A DNA stretch of 64,000 nucleotides from Fonsecaea monophora (Eukaryota; Ascomycota; Eurotiomycetes; Chaetothyriales; Herpotrichiellaceae), in contig NW_019174014.1 of NCBI RefSeq assembly GCF_001642475.1, forward strand, positions 62,001 through 126,000, given 5' to 3'. Both the position numbers and the translations under genes were made by a program. Shown here piece by piece: positions 42,722 through 54,494 of the stretch. The stretch's first letter is position 1. The number at the start of each line of letters is the position of its first letter. The notes beneath the pieces were generated by a model. That model was not told where the DNA came from, ran no database searches, and saw nothing but the letters and a program-made list of their open reading frames with translations.

Positions 42722-44463
42722 ATGAGAATGGAAGAGCCCCGGCCAGCATTAACACAGGCCCCGTTTGCTTCGGCATCCTCGTCCACGCTAGACGACAATA
42801 CCGGAATCGAGAAGCCTGCAATGCCTCTCGAGGAGGAGTCCGACGTTCTTGCGCTCCAAGACCTCGACAAAGGCGAAGATATCAATGTTCCCGACCATAT
42901 ATGCCCGGCTCTTGAACCCCAGAATGATCTAGTCGAGTTTGATGGCCCAGACGATCCAGAAAATCCCAAGAATTGGTCGAAGGGAAAACGATGGGCGATT
43001 ACCATTTCCATGGGTCTGATGGTAGGGTTCCCAGAAATGAGCAGAGAATTTGATCCGCTGACCTGGTGTGAAAAAGACCTTTGTGGTCACCTTTGCCAGC
43101 TCGATCTATTCCGTTGCTATTCGTCCTGTGGCCGAAGAATACCATATTGGCGAGATTCCGTCTACCCTCGGGGTTTCACTCTTCCTTCTTGGTTTTGTGT
43201 TCGGCCCTATCCTTTTTGGACCAGCATCGGAAGTCTTTGGGCGACGGATACCTCTCTTTGCGGGATATTTTGTCTTCTCGGTCTTTCAAATTCCAGTAGC
43301 CGTGGCTCAGAACGTGGAAACAATCATGCTCGGTCGTTTCTTTGGAGGGTTCGCAGCAGCGGCGCCATTAGCTGTGGTTGGAGGCGCCATGGCTGATATC
43401 TGGGGACCCGTTGAGAGGGCGTATGGGATTTGCGTGTTTGCAGCCTCTGCCTTCACTGGACCGGTCGCCGGACCTATCATTGGCGGCTTCGTCACTCAGT
43501 CCCATCTTGGCTGGCGATGGACCGCTTGGATTACCTTGATCATGACCGCACTGTTTGGATGTATCGGCCTGGTCCTGATCCCCGAAACCTCGGCCGCGAG
43601 AATCCTCCAAATGAAAGCCAAGCGACTGCGATACGAAACGCGAAACTGGGCACTACACGCCAAAGCGGACGAGAGTCGAGTCAACATCAAGACATTGACG
43701 ACTATATACCTCGTTCGCCCATTCGTCATGTTTGTCCAGGAACCGATCCTGGCCCTGATTACCGCCTATATGAGCTTCATCTACGGCATCCTATATCTCC
43801 TCTTCGAGGCCTATCCCATCTCGTTCCAGGAACAGCGAGGTTGGAATCCTGGCGTCGGCTCTCTCCCATTCGCCGCTTTTATTGTCGGCATTGCAATGGG
43901 AACTGGTATGATTGCCTACTCGACAAGGACAAATTTCACAAAGGCCTTCAAGAAGCACGGCAAGGTCATTCCCGAGGAGAGACTGCCGCCAATGATCATT
44001 GGAGCCGGCGTACTCCCAATTGGCTTGTTCCTGTTTGCCTGGTAATGCCGCCCTCCCTCCCCTCTTCGAGCTGGCTACTTCTGCAGGTTTTACGGTGGAT
44101 GAACAGTACGTTTACTAACCCATGGCTAGGACGTCTAATCCAAACATCACCTGGGTCCCGCAGATCCTCGCCACGGCCCTCCTAGGCATGGGCTGCCTGT
44201 CGACCTTCTGGCAAGGGACAAACTTCATCATTGACTGCTATGGGTTCTACTCCAACAGCGCCATCGCCGTGAACACCTTTGTGCGATCCATCGCTGGCGC
44301 TGGCTTCCCCCTGTTCGCCCCGGCCATGTACCACAACCTCGGCGTCCCCTGGGCAACCTCGCTCCTGGCATTTCTTTGCCTGCTCTTCTTCCCAGTGCCG
44401 GTGCTCTTCTACATCTATGGGGCGAAGATCAGAGCAAGATCGAAGTTCAGGCCTGTTGGCTGA
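42722..44463 (+). CDS. MFS multidrug-type transporter (DHA1-like), three exons
   Basis: Plasma-membrane proton antiporter of the fungal drug/polyamine resistance type. Model: exons 42722-43021, 43077-44041 and 44130-44463; 532 residues. Intron 1 (55 nt, GTAGGG/AAAAG) joins ISMGLM to TFVVTFASSIYSVA inside the first membrane helix. Intron 2 is 88 nt and splits a Trp codon. The hydrophilic N-terminus (1-95) ends in DPENPKNWSKGKRWAIT, the hallmark of this subfamily. MFS motif A appears as FGPASEVFGRRIPLFAG, and the motif C region as AFTGPVAGPIIGGFV. RGWNPGVGSLPFAAF follows the central loop. Twelve helices are expected. The first ATG at 42722 is followed by another two codons later. Confidence 0.88.
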
Positions 44464-45068
44464 GACCCCACCTCAGTTCTATAGAAGCGAAACACACAGC
44501 AGAGATACAGTTCGACAGTCCGCAGCGAGTGCTAGGGAGAAAATGCGCTGCATTGACAACGACAGCCCACCTCCCCCTGTTGCCATAGGCAATATCACCC
44601 ACCTGTCGAGGTTCGAAGACGTCCGGACCGGGAAAAGAGACCTGAGAAGAGCAGAAGCGCCAGAGGTCCCCACCACTGTCGCAGTTAGAACTACAAATTC
44701 AGAGAATAGACCATTTATGACAAGAAGTGGCCGTCGTACAACCGGACCAAGATGGCACCAGAACATCCACGATGAATTGATGAACCCCGTGATCATGTTC
44801 AAATGGTGATTGCGGCGCAAAGGAGAGACGACGGCAGAGAAATAAACTGGATCTAGATGGTGAAACAGCAGATACTGGACACGGGATTGTTGTTTATTGA
44901 TTTACTAGTAATCTTAATACCCGATAGAGATAGACTGTCACCTTGACTAGCATTAGCTTCGCGCCCTGCTCGTGGGTGATGACACTCGAGGAGCCAATCC
45001 AGGGCAGTAATCGACGATCTCTGCTTCCCGTTACACCTCACGGGATAGAAATTCACCCAGTACAACTT
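44464..45068. other. Convergent 3'-3' space between two transporter genes
   Basis: 605 bp between the stops of the drug-type and sugar-type transporters. Open frames on both strands are overlaps with no family resemblance. Nothing supported. Confidence 0.4.
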
Positions 45069-46869
45069 TCAAGCCTTGATCTCCATTTCCACAACTTCTG
45101 AATGCACTAGAGCCTTGTCCAGTCTGGCTCTCTCTTCAGCCGAGAGGTGGGTGAGATCAATGGCAACCTCGTCACCGAACTTTTGCCCAATTTCTTCCAG
45201 AGCAAGGCCTTTGGTCTCGGGGTAGAACAGTGCCATGATCGCAGCTCCAATCAGCGGCACAATGATGAAGATCAGGTAATACTTCCAACCAATGCTGTTG
45301 AACGCGACTGGGGCACACATGGTGTAGATTAAGCTGAAAGCAAACAAACCCGAGACACTGAACCCTGTTCCTTGGGCACGGATTGAAGTCGGGAAGATCT
45401 CAGAAGAGTAGACGTAGGATGAAGCATCCATTGAGCCACCGAAGAAAGTCACGACTACTGGAGAGTTAGTGTCTGGAGATCGTGATCGCAATCGAGGAAG
45501 ACATACAGAGGTAGAGGAAGAAGACGCCGAACCCATTTCCCACACGGTTGTCGGTACCACCGTATCTTGCGAGACAAGCAGTAAACCCAGCGACAGAGAT
45601 GGAGCATCCAATCTAAATAGTTAGCATGTGCTACGCACAGAGATGGCAATGTATCATACCTGTCCGACAACCATGATCGGGATTCGGCCAAGCTTGTCAA
45701 GAAGAAGACTATTGACGAAATTCATAAAGGCAGCCCAAGTGTCCCAAAGGGCGTATAGCATGAGAGGCATCGCTCCGTAGAGGCTGAGACCGTTGTAAAG
45801 AAGGACTTGATAATTGTTGATGACCAGGCACCCTGTGCTCTGAACCAGGCCACTGCGAGGGTTAGCAAGTGCCACAACTCCAAAGGCGGCAGTTGGAAGC
45901 GAGGATATAAATGTAAAGGCTCACAGAAGGAGAAATCCAAAGAGCAAACGCTTCCGGTAAGACTTCCTGGAAAACAGGAGAATCCAGCCTTTGATCCAGC
46001 CTTGTCTCCAGCCTTCGCGTTTCTCGAGATCAAGTTGCTGACGGATTTGATACAGCTCCTCTCGAGCAATAGTGTCGTCCTCATCCTCGGGTTGATGATG
46101 CAATCTTTTAAGGACCTCAAACCCTTTTTCTTGCATGTCGTTTGCAACCAAGTAACGAGGGGACTCAGGAAGCCACGGAGAGCCCACGAGAAGGCAGAGT
46201 GGTGGGACGATTTGTAGTGCAAGGCAAAGACGCCACTGCGCTTCCTGGTTCTCCAAGAAGTAGCAGCCATAGCCTGTCCATCCGGCTAATCCCTAAATCA
46301 AGCGTGAGAAAGTAGCTAGACGGAAAAACGGAGGACAAGCTCACATATCCGACGCAAAGAATGAACCCGTGACTGCCCACCATTCGGCCACGAGAGTGGG
46401 CAGGGGAAACTTCGGATTGATAGAGAGGTGTGATGGAATTGACCATGCCAACGCCGAAGCCCATCATGAAGCGAGCAACCAGAAACATGGCAATATGGAC
46501 AGAGCCAGCCTGAATGGCACCGGCGACGATACAAACAGAGGCGGTGATCTGTATGGATCTCTTCCGGCCCACCTTATCAGCTAGCCAGGTGATGAAAATG
46601 CAGCCAATGAAGCCACCCCCTGCAAAGAGTCCATTGGTTGCTGTCGACAGCAAGTCAATCACAGATTCTAAAACTTCCATTCTGCGGTGTAGAGTCTCAC
46701 CTCCGGTGATTCGGGAGCCACCGCTTGATTTGATGTCGATGTTGAAGTACGTGAAGAAGGATGGTAGGCCAATGACAGCTCCAATAACTGCGGAATTGTA
46801 GCCATAGGTGAGAGACCCGAAGGTCACAAAGAAGACGACAAGAAAATTGTACTTGTTTCCTGCACCCAT
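45069..46869 (-). CDS. MFS sugar-porter family transporter 1 (five exons)
   Basis: Plasma-membrane hexose/disaccharide-type symporter. Model: exons 46345-46869, 45925-46292, 45660-45852, 45507-45612 and 45069-45454; 525 residues. Introns are 47-72 nt with GT-AG ends, and phases agree at all four junctions. It starts MGAGNKYNFLVVFFVTFGSL, directly at helix 1. LADKVGRKRSIQI is the loop 2-3 motif. RFMMGFGVGMVNSITPLYQSE and SPWLPESPRYLVAND are sugar-porter signatures. The second half contains LLLDKLGRIPIMVVGQIGCS, and the sixth-repeat PETKGLALEEIGQKFGDE near the C-terminus. A TTG-started extension of eight codons upstream was rejected. The substrate cannot be inferred. The long 1.5-kb upstream region suggests regulated expression. 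Confidence 0.9.
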
Positions 46870-48418
46870 TCTGAGAGCTTGCAAAAGTATCAAAACTTTC
46901 CAGGGGGAGTGTCCTGCGGGTTGATACCGTGCTGCCGTCTTTATGCCAGCCTCCGCAAAGGTCTAGATGGGTCTGCTCAAAACAGCTCGCTGTGGCTTCC
47001 CCAGGTTTCTCCAAGCAACGGCAGTTTCGTGGGTCACCTTTACCCCAAGGGAAAGGACATCACCTGTCGGTAACACATTTTGACGAAGGTGGGGTTCACC
47101 ACATAGGATCGAGAGTCCCAAAATAGTCATGATAAATCCCCTTCTGGGTGTTCCTCATACATCAACGTGGTCCAGCAGCTCGGTGCAAATGACACCATTC
47201 TTCCGTTCCCCACAATGCCACATCTCCGTAAAGTTGGGGAAGACGACGAGGAGTATTTTGGAGTTGGAGGCGATCAAGTTGGTTGCGTGGCATCTGATGT
47301 TAGTGTTAGCGAGGGATCAGGGAACGCGAGGGGGTCTTGATACAAGCTGGCAGCAGCTCCAACAGGAGGTGAACCGGCAGATGGTAGACCATGTTGGCAG
47401 CTAAGCTGTCCAAAATCTCCTTGAGTTCAAGGGGGCACCGGATCAAGCCAGGATTTGGAAATCTGCCACGCTGCTTACCTTCGAGGTTTGTACCGAGCAG
47501 CTAGCTTGTTGACGGATCAGGGCTTGGGCGAATCATGGCAGCTGGTGGCCTGAGCCGGGGACTCTGCGGGGCAGCAAGAGATTAGGAACTCGCGTGTAGA
47601 GTCAGGTCTGATCGGGTTTCCGAAGGTACTCGGAACCGTACAAGTGATAGGCAGACGGAATGATGGAGTGGGAAGAACATCGAAGTCGAAGTTGAGTTTA
47701 GATTGTGGCTGTCATTTGGATCAAATACGGATGATCGAGCTTCAAACACTAGGAGCCCGAAGGCCGCAAGCCGCAAGCCGCTCTCATTAATATTATTCTG
47801 GCGGTTTCCCCGCGGCAGTCGTGGCTGCCGTGTAAGCCGGTGAAGGGTGACGTCATTACGAAGGGAAGTGTCACTGGTGTCACCAAGTGCCTGCGCTGCC
47901 TCTACCTGGGTGGTTAGTAGAGACGTAGGAGTTGTCAAAAACCTAGGATTGACAACAAGACTGAAGGGCAATGGTCAATGGTGGGCGAACGTTGGATGTC
48001 AGACTGCGAGAGCTGCTATGACAATCTGCAAGCACAATCCTTGGGAGGAAGACGCCAACGTTTCAGCCCTGGGCCCTGGTATCTGTACCGTCAAGGGACT
48101 TGTCTCTAGCCGCTAGGTCTTCTGGGCCAACACACTGTACAGGTGACCCCGTTACCGTCCTCTTCAGGGGTGCGGGTGGATCCCTTGCTACCTATATCAA
48201 GGCTGAAGAAACACCTCCACATGTTTGTCAGGACACTCTTCTACGATAGGGCAGGTTATGACCTCAGTACGCTACCCTCCAATGTTGAGTCCTTAACAGC
48301 GGAGAACTGGGCAAGGAACCTCGATCAAGAGAAAGCTAATTCAGGTAGGACACAGATGAAGGATAGCCATAACGACCTAGGGTGATTTTACATTGGGTAT
48401 CATATATCTTACTTGTTG
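46870..48418. promoter_or_regulatory. 1.5-kb upstream region of sugar-porter transporter 1
   Basis: Between the start of the transporter and the stop of the C2H2/C6 regulator, both minus strand. Open frames up to 129 codons have no resemblance. A short tandem CCGCAAG repeat is at 47764-47780. The region probably holds the transporter's promoter. Confidence 0.4.
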
Positions 48419-50920
48419 TTAGTCCTGAAAGAGGACCTTGAGCTTTGTCAATGCGTCATCGCAGTTGACCTCCATGCTGGTGATAACATCGACTGCCTCC
48501 TCTTTGGCCATGATAGATTGAAGGACGATCCAGAAGTGAAGAGCATTGCGGTACATGCCTTCAGCTTTCAGGGATTTATCTGACGTTTGTGAGCAAAGAA
48601 CTTCCCACAGTCGGCGCCATCTGTCCAAAGCGCCTTTGATATCTTGACCCATGGAGCTAACGGCGAAATTGGAAGTCTTTGCCCCATTGATCCGGCGACC
48701 AAAATTGGTCGTGGGTAGGTTAAGTGACATGGTCATTACACAGGAATGTACGTATGTGTACAAAACTGATGAACAGGTCAGTTGAGATGACATACTAGAT
48801 GTTGGCTAGTGACAGAGACGATAGTGCAGTTAAATGGAGTAAATAAGGAACTTACAATGGATGAGAATGAACAGGTCAAAGATGGTGAGATTGCAATTGC
48901 CTTCTGTCTCTTCCAAGGTCGTTCCGTTTTCAGATTCGTCTGCAACTAGCATCGACTCTTTTGCTGAATCAGAAGTCCTTGCTTTTCCGTCAAACAGAAG
49001 AGCGAAGGCTTGAGACATGGTCAATCGTGGTGCAAAGATCGAGTCGTCCTGCATGAAAGGGTGTCGTGAGCTGAAGATGGCCTCTTTACAGGGAAGATCA
49101 TTATCGAGTTCGCCAAGGGTTATGCGGCATGGATAGTTTGAGTAGATTCTCATGGCGCAATCCAGCAATGCAATGACGGAGATGGTGCTGCATAGACGCG
49201 TTTAGTAAAGGCTAAGCAGAAAGATCCAAGCACATACCGGATCTTTGTCTCTTTTTGTAGCCAAGCGACTTCCGAAATGCGATCAGACGGCCGATGACGA
49301 GCATGATGTAACTGCATGCTTCGAGCGACATTAATGACATCTCCGAGCCGAGATTGCATTGCCCTTCGTTTGGACCCTCGGGATCCGCCCCAATACTGGG
49401 CAACAACCATCAAGTAGCCAGCCTGAAGCTCTTGAAAAACCTCCCAGTCATGGTCCTGCTGAAGAGTGTCTGAAGGCGCTTGTAGGTAGTCGCTTTGTAT
49501 GGATCGAGTGACTTCAGCTTCGAAGGAGAAAATTTCCGAGTCGAAAACCACCAATTCCGCAACATCGACCAGTCTCTTCGCAGCTAGCCTTTCTGTCTGA
49601 TCTTTCGAGTACATGGCGCCAATAAAGACCACACTGATAACTAAACCGACTGGGACTTTGCCGGGGTCGAATGACGGTCGATGTATGATGGGACAGTTCA
49701 GGTGCCAATTACGAAAGTAAAGGGAGATGAACTTGCGGATTTTCTCTGAGGTTAGTAAGAAATTCAGGCATGCAGTCAATTCCTGGCGAGATTTTTCATC
49801 CAGGGCCAGGCACCATAGTTTGTTATAAATTGCCATATTCAGTGCTGAAACATATTGCGCCTGATCCGAAGGTTGCTGCGTCGAGCTAGAAGGTGTGGAG
49901 CTAATCTGAGCCTCTGGGGATATAATGGACGGATCGTAAACTTCCAGCTGCAAATCAGTATAGGAAGGTGACTGGGTCAGTCCGAAAGGCCCTGTCCAAA
50001 AGTCGAGGTACTGATCGTCAAACCCCATAGGTATTTGGAACATCCCGGAGAAGTCAAAAGTAGCTGGACTTTCAACCTCTGATTTTGGGGCCACGGTATC
50101 GGTCTCTTCATCCTCTCCTTCTTCGTGTTGTTGATGAAACTGCAGTCCTCTTTGTCGATCATCGCAAGGGGGAAGATTAAACGTTTCTGTGAAGGTGTCG
50201 GTACCACCGTTCAGAAGCGCTTGAATGGATACGCGGTCGCCTAACGGGCCTAATTCTTCGGCAACTGGAAGGGTAGTCAGCATCACCGCCAGTCCCTGTC
50301 TTTCCGTGCAGAAGGTTGGAATGTCCTACTTGAACTTTCGCGAAGGGAGTGCTTTTGACGGCAGGCAACTTGTTTCTTCTTGCACGGCGCACAAGGACTG
50401 CCTCCGTCGCAGCGAATCTTGGACGAAATGCACTTGGTCAAGGTCAGCAAAATGCATGTCTGTCGTGGTGTCAATAGTGTAGTCACCGTCACACAGGCAT
50501 GCGGTCTTCGGCCTTTGGGAATCGAGCTGGGGACATCTCGGTCTCCTCGCCGTTGACAGTGGCTATAATGGGTTTGTAATCGATCTCTGCCTCCGGCATC
50601 AGTGGGACGATTTCGAGGAACGGACAAGGCACAAATATCGTACTTCCGTGAGAAGTCTCGAGAACAGAAAACGCAAGAGAACGGTTTGGCTCCGGTGTCT
50701 GTACAAGGGACGTCAGCAGCGTTGAGCAGGCGTTCAGTGGCAACTCACGTCGAGTTTGATGGCGCTTCAAGTGTTCAGCGCGCGAGAAGCCTTGCCCACA
50801 GTCTATACATCGGTACCGCTTCTCTGGAGCGCTGGACGCGCTGGAAGGTGTTGCTGTTTGTTTAGCGCACGCTGAGGAGAGGAGCGCCTGGCTCCTGATC
50901 AAGTCGTGGAAGTTTTCCAT
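48419..50920 (-). CDS. Transcription factor with C2H2 fingers plus Zn2Cys6 cluster (seven exons)
   Basis: Nuclear regulator combining two DNA-binding modules. Model: exons 50749-50920, 50644-50698, 50587-flanked 50487-50586, 50330-50432, 49238-50264, 48856-49187 and 48419-48765; 711 residues. Finger 1 is YRCIDCGQGFSRAEHLKRHQ, followed by TRRHTGAKPF. Finger 2 is assembled over an intron as CVFCSRDFSRKDRLQTHYSHC, a C2HC variant. The zinc cluster is also intron-split: CVTCISSKIRC, then DGGSPCAPCKKKQVAC. An acidic stretch with EGEDEETD follows near 180. The fungal regulator domain starts near LNFLLTSEKIRKFISLYF, NWHLNCPIIHRPSFDP, and ends at LKVLFQD. Introns of 50-90 nt all have phase-consistent GT-AG ends; the last one needs the CATCAG acceptor. 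It lies beside the sugar transporter and may regulate it. Confidence 0.88.
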
Positions 50921-51831
50921 GGCTGCGGTTTCGAGTTTCCCGCGACTAGAGAGGATGATGGATCGGGGGAATTTTTGGGGGGAGGGGTTAACGGCTTAGA
51001 TAAGTGCTGCGGCGGCGGACACAGCGGCGACAACAGCCCGAACCACGCGGAGTCCTCACAGGCAGGTGTGGGAGCGGGCGAATAGGGCTCGTTTGACAGG
51101 GCACCAGGCCCATCTAGGGCCGTCGAGGCACCAGTTAGCACCCAGTCAGTGGATGGATGCGGAGAAAACCCCCCACGAAAACTTTGTGGGCATCAGCTTG
51201 GCCACCCCAGGGTCCCGTGCCCAATCATTCTCACCTGCAAGTAAGCGAGCCTATGTATGGCCAGCCCTGAGCAGCCGCCCCTTGCCGCAAACTCCAGAAC
51301 GCAAGGGGCCCCTGGTATTGGCTTAGGAGCCATCCGGAAATACCCCCAGCTTCAAAGGAAGGTATCAGCAGCTTGCCCAGAAGAGCGGCACAAGATTACA
51401 AGTAAGCCTAGGTTTTTGCATTTTCTTTCATGAGCCGAAGTCAGCGACACCCAGAACGTTTACCCATATACCGTCAGTGGATAACTCAATATGTTCCCAT
51501 CAGCATCGGCATGATGAGCCAGATCTCGTACCCAGTATTGAGGAGAGACAGTCCAGAGTCAGCTCAACGATGTCTGCCAATTCAAATCCCAACGTGGTTT
51601 TAACGCAGGCCTACACGACAACTCTCAGCGTCGGCGTTGTCAGTGTGTCTCAAGTAGCCCGGCCCCTAGAGATGCTCAATGCCTGGGTGTGACTGACAGC
51701 AACCTTATTCACCAGCTTAGTGTAATGCCGCCGAACATATTGTGGGTAGGTGCCTAACGACCCATATACCAACCATGGTCCACAAAGAAGATGTCTTGTG
51801 CCTGATGAACATGTCCAACTCCGCTGCCCCG
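50921..51831. promoter_or_regulatory. Upstream region of the C2H2/C6 regulator
   Basis: 911 bp between the regulator's start and the stop of the TPR gene (both minus strand). G-tracts at 50957-50980 give CCCCT/CCCC motifs on the minus strand close to the start codon, resembling stress- or carbon-response sites. Inference only. No gene seen. Confidence 0.4.
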
Positions 51832-53547
51832 TCACGCAGAAGGCTCTCGCGTCGACCGGCTAGCATGGTCTGTCCGGCAAAAGCATGAGAATTTGATAGG
51901 CACATCTGCCATGGCAGTCGCATGCGCCAGCTGGGGTCGAATAAGTCGAGCTTCTGCTATACGGCCCAGCTTCATCAGACATTCAAAATACCCACGGAGT
52001 GCCCAGACATTGTTTGGATGGCGAAGAGCTCGAGGAAGCGTGTCGTCGAATCCCAGATCTGCACTATACACCGCAGCGGCCAGCTCGGTGTGGCCTTGTT
52101 CCAAGAGGAGGGCACCGTAAGCATGTCGGGGCGGCTGCATCCACCCCCAAGGCTCGTCATATGGCAGTGCATCATCGAGAGCAATGGCTTTACGGAGATG
52201 GTCAAATGCGACATCGAAGTTTCGCTGTCGGTATTCCAATTCACCGTCCAACATTGATCGGGCGATGGCAAGAATATCCAGGCAGGTGTTGTTGAACAGC
52301 GTTCGGGTGGACTTAACCCGCGAAACTGCTTCGTTGAAGAGGGTGCGTTGATTCTCTGCTTCTTCTACATTCCCCGTAGCTGCCGACGCGACACCCTTTG
52401 CATAGTGAATCAAAGCCGTTGTCACACAGTAAAGCTCTTGATCTTTGGGTAGAGGTAAGTTAAGGATTTCCTGCCACATGCCGAAGCGAATGAGCGCATG
52501 CACACGCATGCCATGGAAGGCTTCGAGCCAGTCGGCCATTGGCGGGGACTTAACGCGAAGGAGGTCCTCTGGAACTGTTGCTTCGAGCCAGTCGGCAGTT
52601 TGCAGTGCAATCTTTGACTGACCAGCAAACATTGCAGCGTAAAGGCGAAAATGGTAATCGTGACATCGATAGAGGCTGTAGAAGTTCAGCGGACCGGCTC
52701 GCGCCAAAAACTTCTCATCCGCGCGAATCGCATCCATATTCGAAGCGATCGCTCTGCGGTAGTCGCCGCAAAGTATGTCAAGGTGGGTAGGCATATGTTG
52801 CAAGTGGCCAGCATCAGGTATCAACCCTCTTAAGTGGTCTGCAATGGGCATCGCAAGCTCAGGGGTGCTGGACATTTCCATCAGATGTATGTAGAGGTGT
52901 AAGACACCAGGATGCTGTAATCCACCCTTCACAGCCAAGGCGTGATCGAGGACAGCCTTGACTTCTAGCGTCCTCGAGCCAGTCGCTGGCTGTCCGGTAG
53001 ACAAGTCCCAGAGTTTCCAGGGTGTTAGATTCATCAGGGCATCAGCGTAGAGCACTGACACGTCAAGGTCATCACTGAATGCTTCGTACACCGATCGCAT
53101 AGCATCCGCGTAGGGTCGATTCCAGATGGAGCAGTCAGCGGCAGCGTGTGGGAGCGGATATCGAAACTCGAGTGCATCTACCAAGGCCTTCTCGACGGGC
53201 GTGGCATTGATGGCTTCATTCTTTGCTTTCTGCACAGCAGCATGCGTTCGGGTCACGGTGGATTCGAGCTCCTCTCCGTCAAAAAACTCCCATGGTTTGT
53301 TGTAGTTGGGACCCAGGGCATATGCCAGGCCCCAGTAGGCCATGGTACAGTTAGGATCCAAGGCGATGGCCTTTCGGAAACATTCAGCTGATTCCTCATG
53401 GTTGAAGGCGTAACTCCACACTAGACCTCGATTAAACCAGAGTTGGGCTTGTTTGTTATTTGTGCTCACAGGTCGGCTGAAAGCTGACAGATCATAGTAC
53501 GAGTCCGACGTCCTGGGAGCGTCACTTTGGAGATGATCATCCGTCAT
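51832..53547 (-). CDS. TPR-repeat protein, intronless
   Basis: 571 residues from the ATG at 53547 (MTDDHLQSDAPRTSD). A frame extension to 53826 adds 93 residues without conservation-like character, so I kept the inner start. The N-terminal repeat reads AQLWFNRGLVWSYAFNHEES, then CFRKAIALDPNCTMAYWGLA, a canonical tetratricopeptide pair. Further helical repeats include HLQHMPTHLDILCGDYRRAI and the C-terminal FDVAFDHLRKAIALDDALPY, ALLLEQGHTELAAAVYSADL and HPNNVWALRGYFECLMKLGR. A catalytic function is not evident. This layout resembles large TPR proteins that I remember mainly from bacteria, with scattered fungal copies. Role unknown; likely protein binding. Confidence 0.8.
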   Translation of the reverse strand: MTDDHLQSDAPRTSDSYYDLSAFSRPVSTNNKQAQLWFNRGLVWSYAFNHEESAECFRKAIALDPNCTMAYWGLAYALGPNYNKPWEFFDGEELESTVTRTHAAVQKAKNEAINATPVEKALVDALEFRYPLPHAAADCSIWNRPYADAMRSVYEAFSDDLDVSVLYADALMNLTPWKLWDLSTGQPATGSRTLEVKAVLDHALAVKGGLQHPGVLHLYIHLMEMSSTPELAMPIADHLRGLIPDAGHLQHMPTHLDILCGDYRRAIASNMDAIRADEKFLARAGPLNFYSLYRCHDYHFRLYAAMFAGQSKIALQTADWLEATVPEDLLRVKSPPMADWLEAFHGMRVHALIRFGMWQEILNLPLPKDQELYCVTTALIHYAKGVASAATGNVEEAENQRTLFNEAVSRVKSTRTLFNNTCLDILAIARSMLDGELEYRQRNFDVAFDHLRKAIALDDALPYDEPWGWMQPPRHAYGALLLEQGHTELAAAVYSADLGFDDTLPRALRHPNNVWALRGYFECLMKLGRIAEARLIRPQLAHATAMADVPIKFSCFCRTDHASRSTREPSA

Positions 53548-53969
53548 CTCGACCGTTGCGCGTTGACGACAGTTGCTTTGTGGGAAGTAAAATGTGTCAT
53601 GACATGTAAGTAGCGCCGAGGCACGAGATCGTTTAGTGGGGGTTTGTTCGGAAAGACCTCGGAGCAGACCACACCTCACCCATATGAATTCTATGATACT
53701 ATTAGCACTTAGAAAACTATCTAGCCTTTGTTGGCAATCTTCCCACGTTGGATTGAATAGAACTTTCCCCCTCCTTACATATACACTTTTGCGACGGTAT
53801 TTTCTGGTTCCAGCTACTCGGACCATTGTCTGGAATAGTGACAGAAATAAGACTGTGGAAATGCTAGAATGGCGACATTAAAACTGAACATTGGATGACC
53901 ATGATGCGAGACAAACGCAAAAAGACAGACGGTGGCTTTGAGTATGTCAATATTTGATGCTTCTCAGCC
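53548..53969. other. Intergenic space upstream of the TPR gene
   Basis: 422 bp. Divergent spacing between the TPR gene (minus) and an uncertain plus-strand locus. Several ATGs in one frame (53898-53906) open a short plus-strand frame ending in GAGTATGT, a possible 5' exon and donor. I could not join it in phase. Confidence 0.3.
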
Positions 53970-54494
53970 GTGGATAGTTGGTGTTGTGCTTATGGTGCTC
54001 TGGTACGGTATGCTCTACTAGCAGAGGGATGCTTTCAGCTGGATACTATACGGTCAGATCACGAGGAGCTCGACGCATTGAACTTGATAGAGCATATCAT
54101 GACAACGATCCGGCGACTCATGCCATCAGCGCTTCAACCATCAGCGGCCATTCTAAGCGAAGACGAACCCCAGGACCTAGTGTTCTTTCTGGAATCATTC
54201 TCGGGTAATTTGAGAGAGATATTAAGGGTGTGGGACGACTACAGCAAACGGATGATTGACAGCATGGGTCACAAGCTCACTACTGACCACGATACTGCGG
54301 CGATCTGGGCTCGATATGGGGATGCGTGGGACACTGATTCGGCCAGAGCGTTACTACAGCAGAGATGTCGCCACGTCGCGAGCGCAACGCTCCAGGGGAT
54401 GCCCGCGGCTGTAATTGAGCCATTGAAGGTTCGTGCAGAGTTGATGGAGAAGGTATTGGTGGAGCTGCGCAAAGGGAAACAGACTCCTAAGTGA
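53970..54494 (+). CDS. Hypothetical orphan protein, exon structure unresolved
   Basis: An open frame of 174 residues with protein-like composition, largely alpha-helical: ELDALNLIEHIMTTIRRLMP, then DLVFFLESFSGNLREILRVW, and a Lys-rich end VLVELRKGKQTPK. No family is recognised. The first in-frame start is a GTG, so a true 5' exon may lie upstream. A further protein-like plus-strand frame at about 54641-54784 (ending YKWNWETAMEMWARNTMQFM, then ARGKELR stop) looks like a 3' exon. The only good donor at the end (CCTAA/GTGAGG) is out of phase with it, so either the model is wrong or the frame is broken. Confidence 0.35.
   Translation: MDSWCCAYGALVRYALLAEGCFQLDTIRSDHEELDALNLIEHIMTTIRRLMPSALQPSAAILSEDEPQDLVFFLESFSGNLREILRVWDDYSKRMIDSMGHKLTTDHDTAAIWARYGDAWDTDSARALLQQRCRHVASATLQGMPAAVIEPLKVRAELMEKVLVELRKGKQTPK

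Noticed and set aside
43430..44185. 251-codon plus-strand open frame
   Set aside because: Alternative frame of the MFS exporter; Arg/Pro/Ser-rich with no membrane segments.
53548..53826. 93-residue N-terminal extension of the TPR protein
   Set aside because: Basic, unstructured-looking sequence without repeats; probably 5' UTR.
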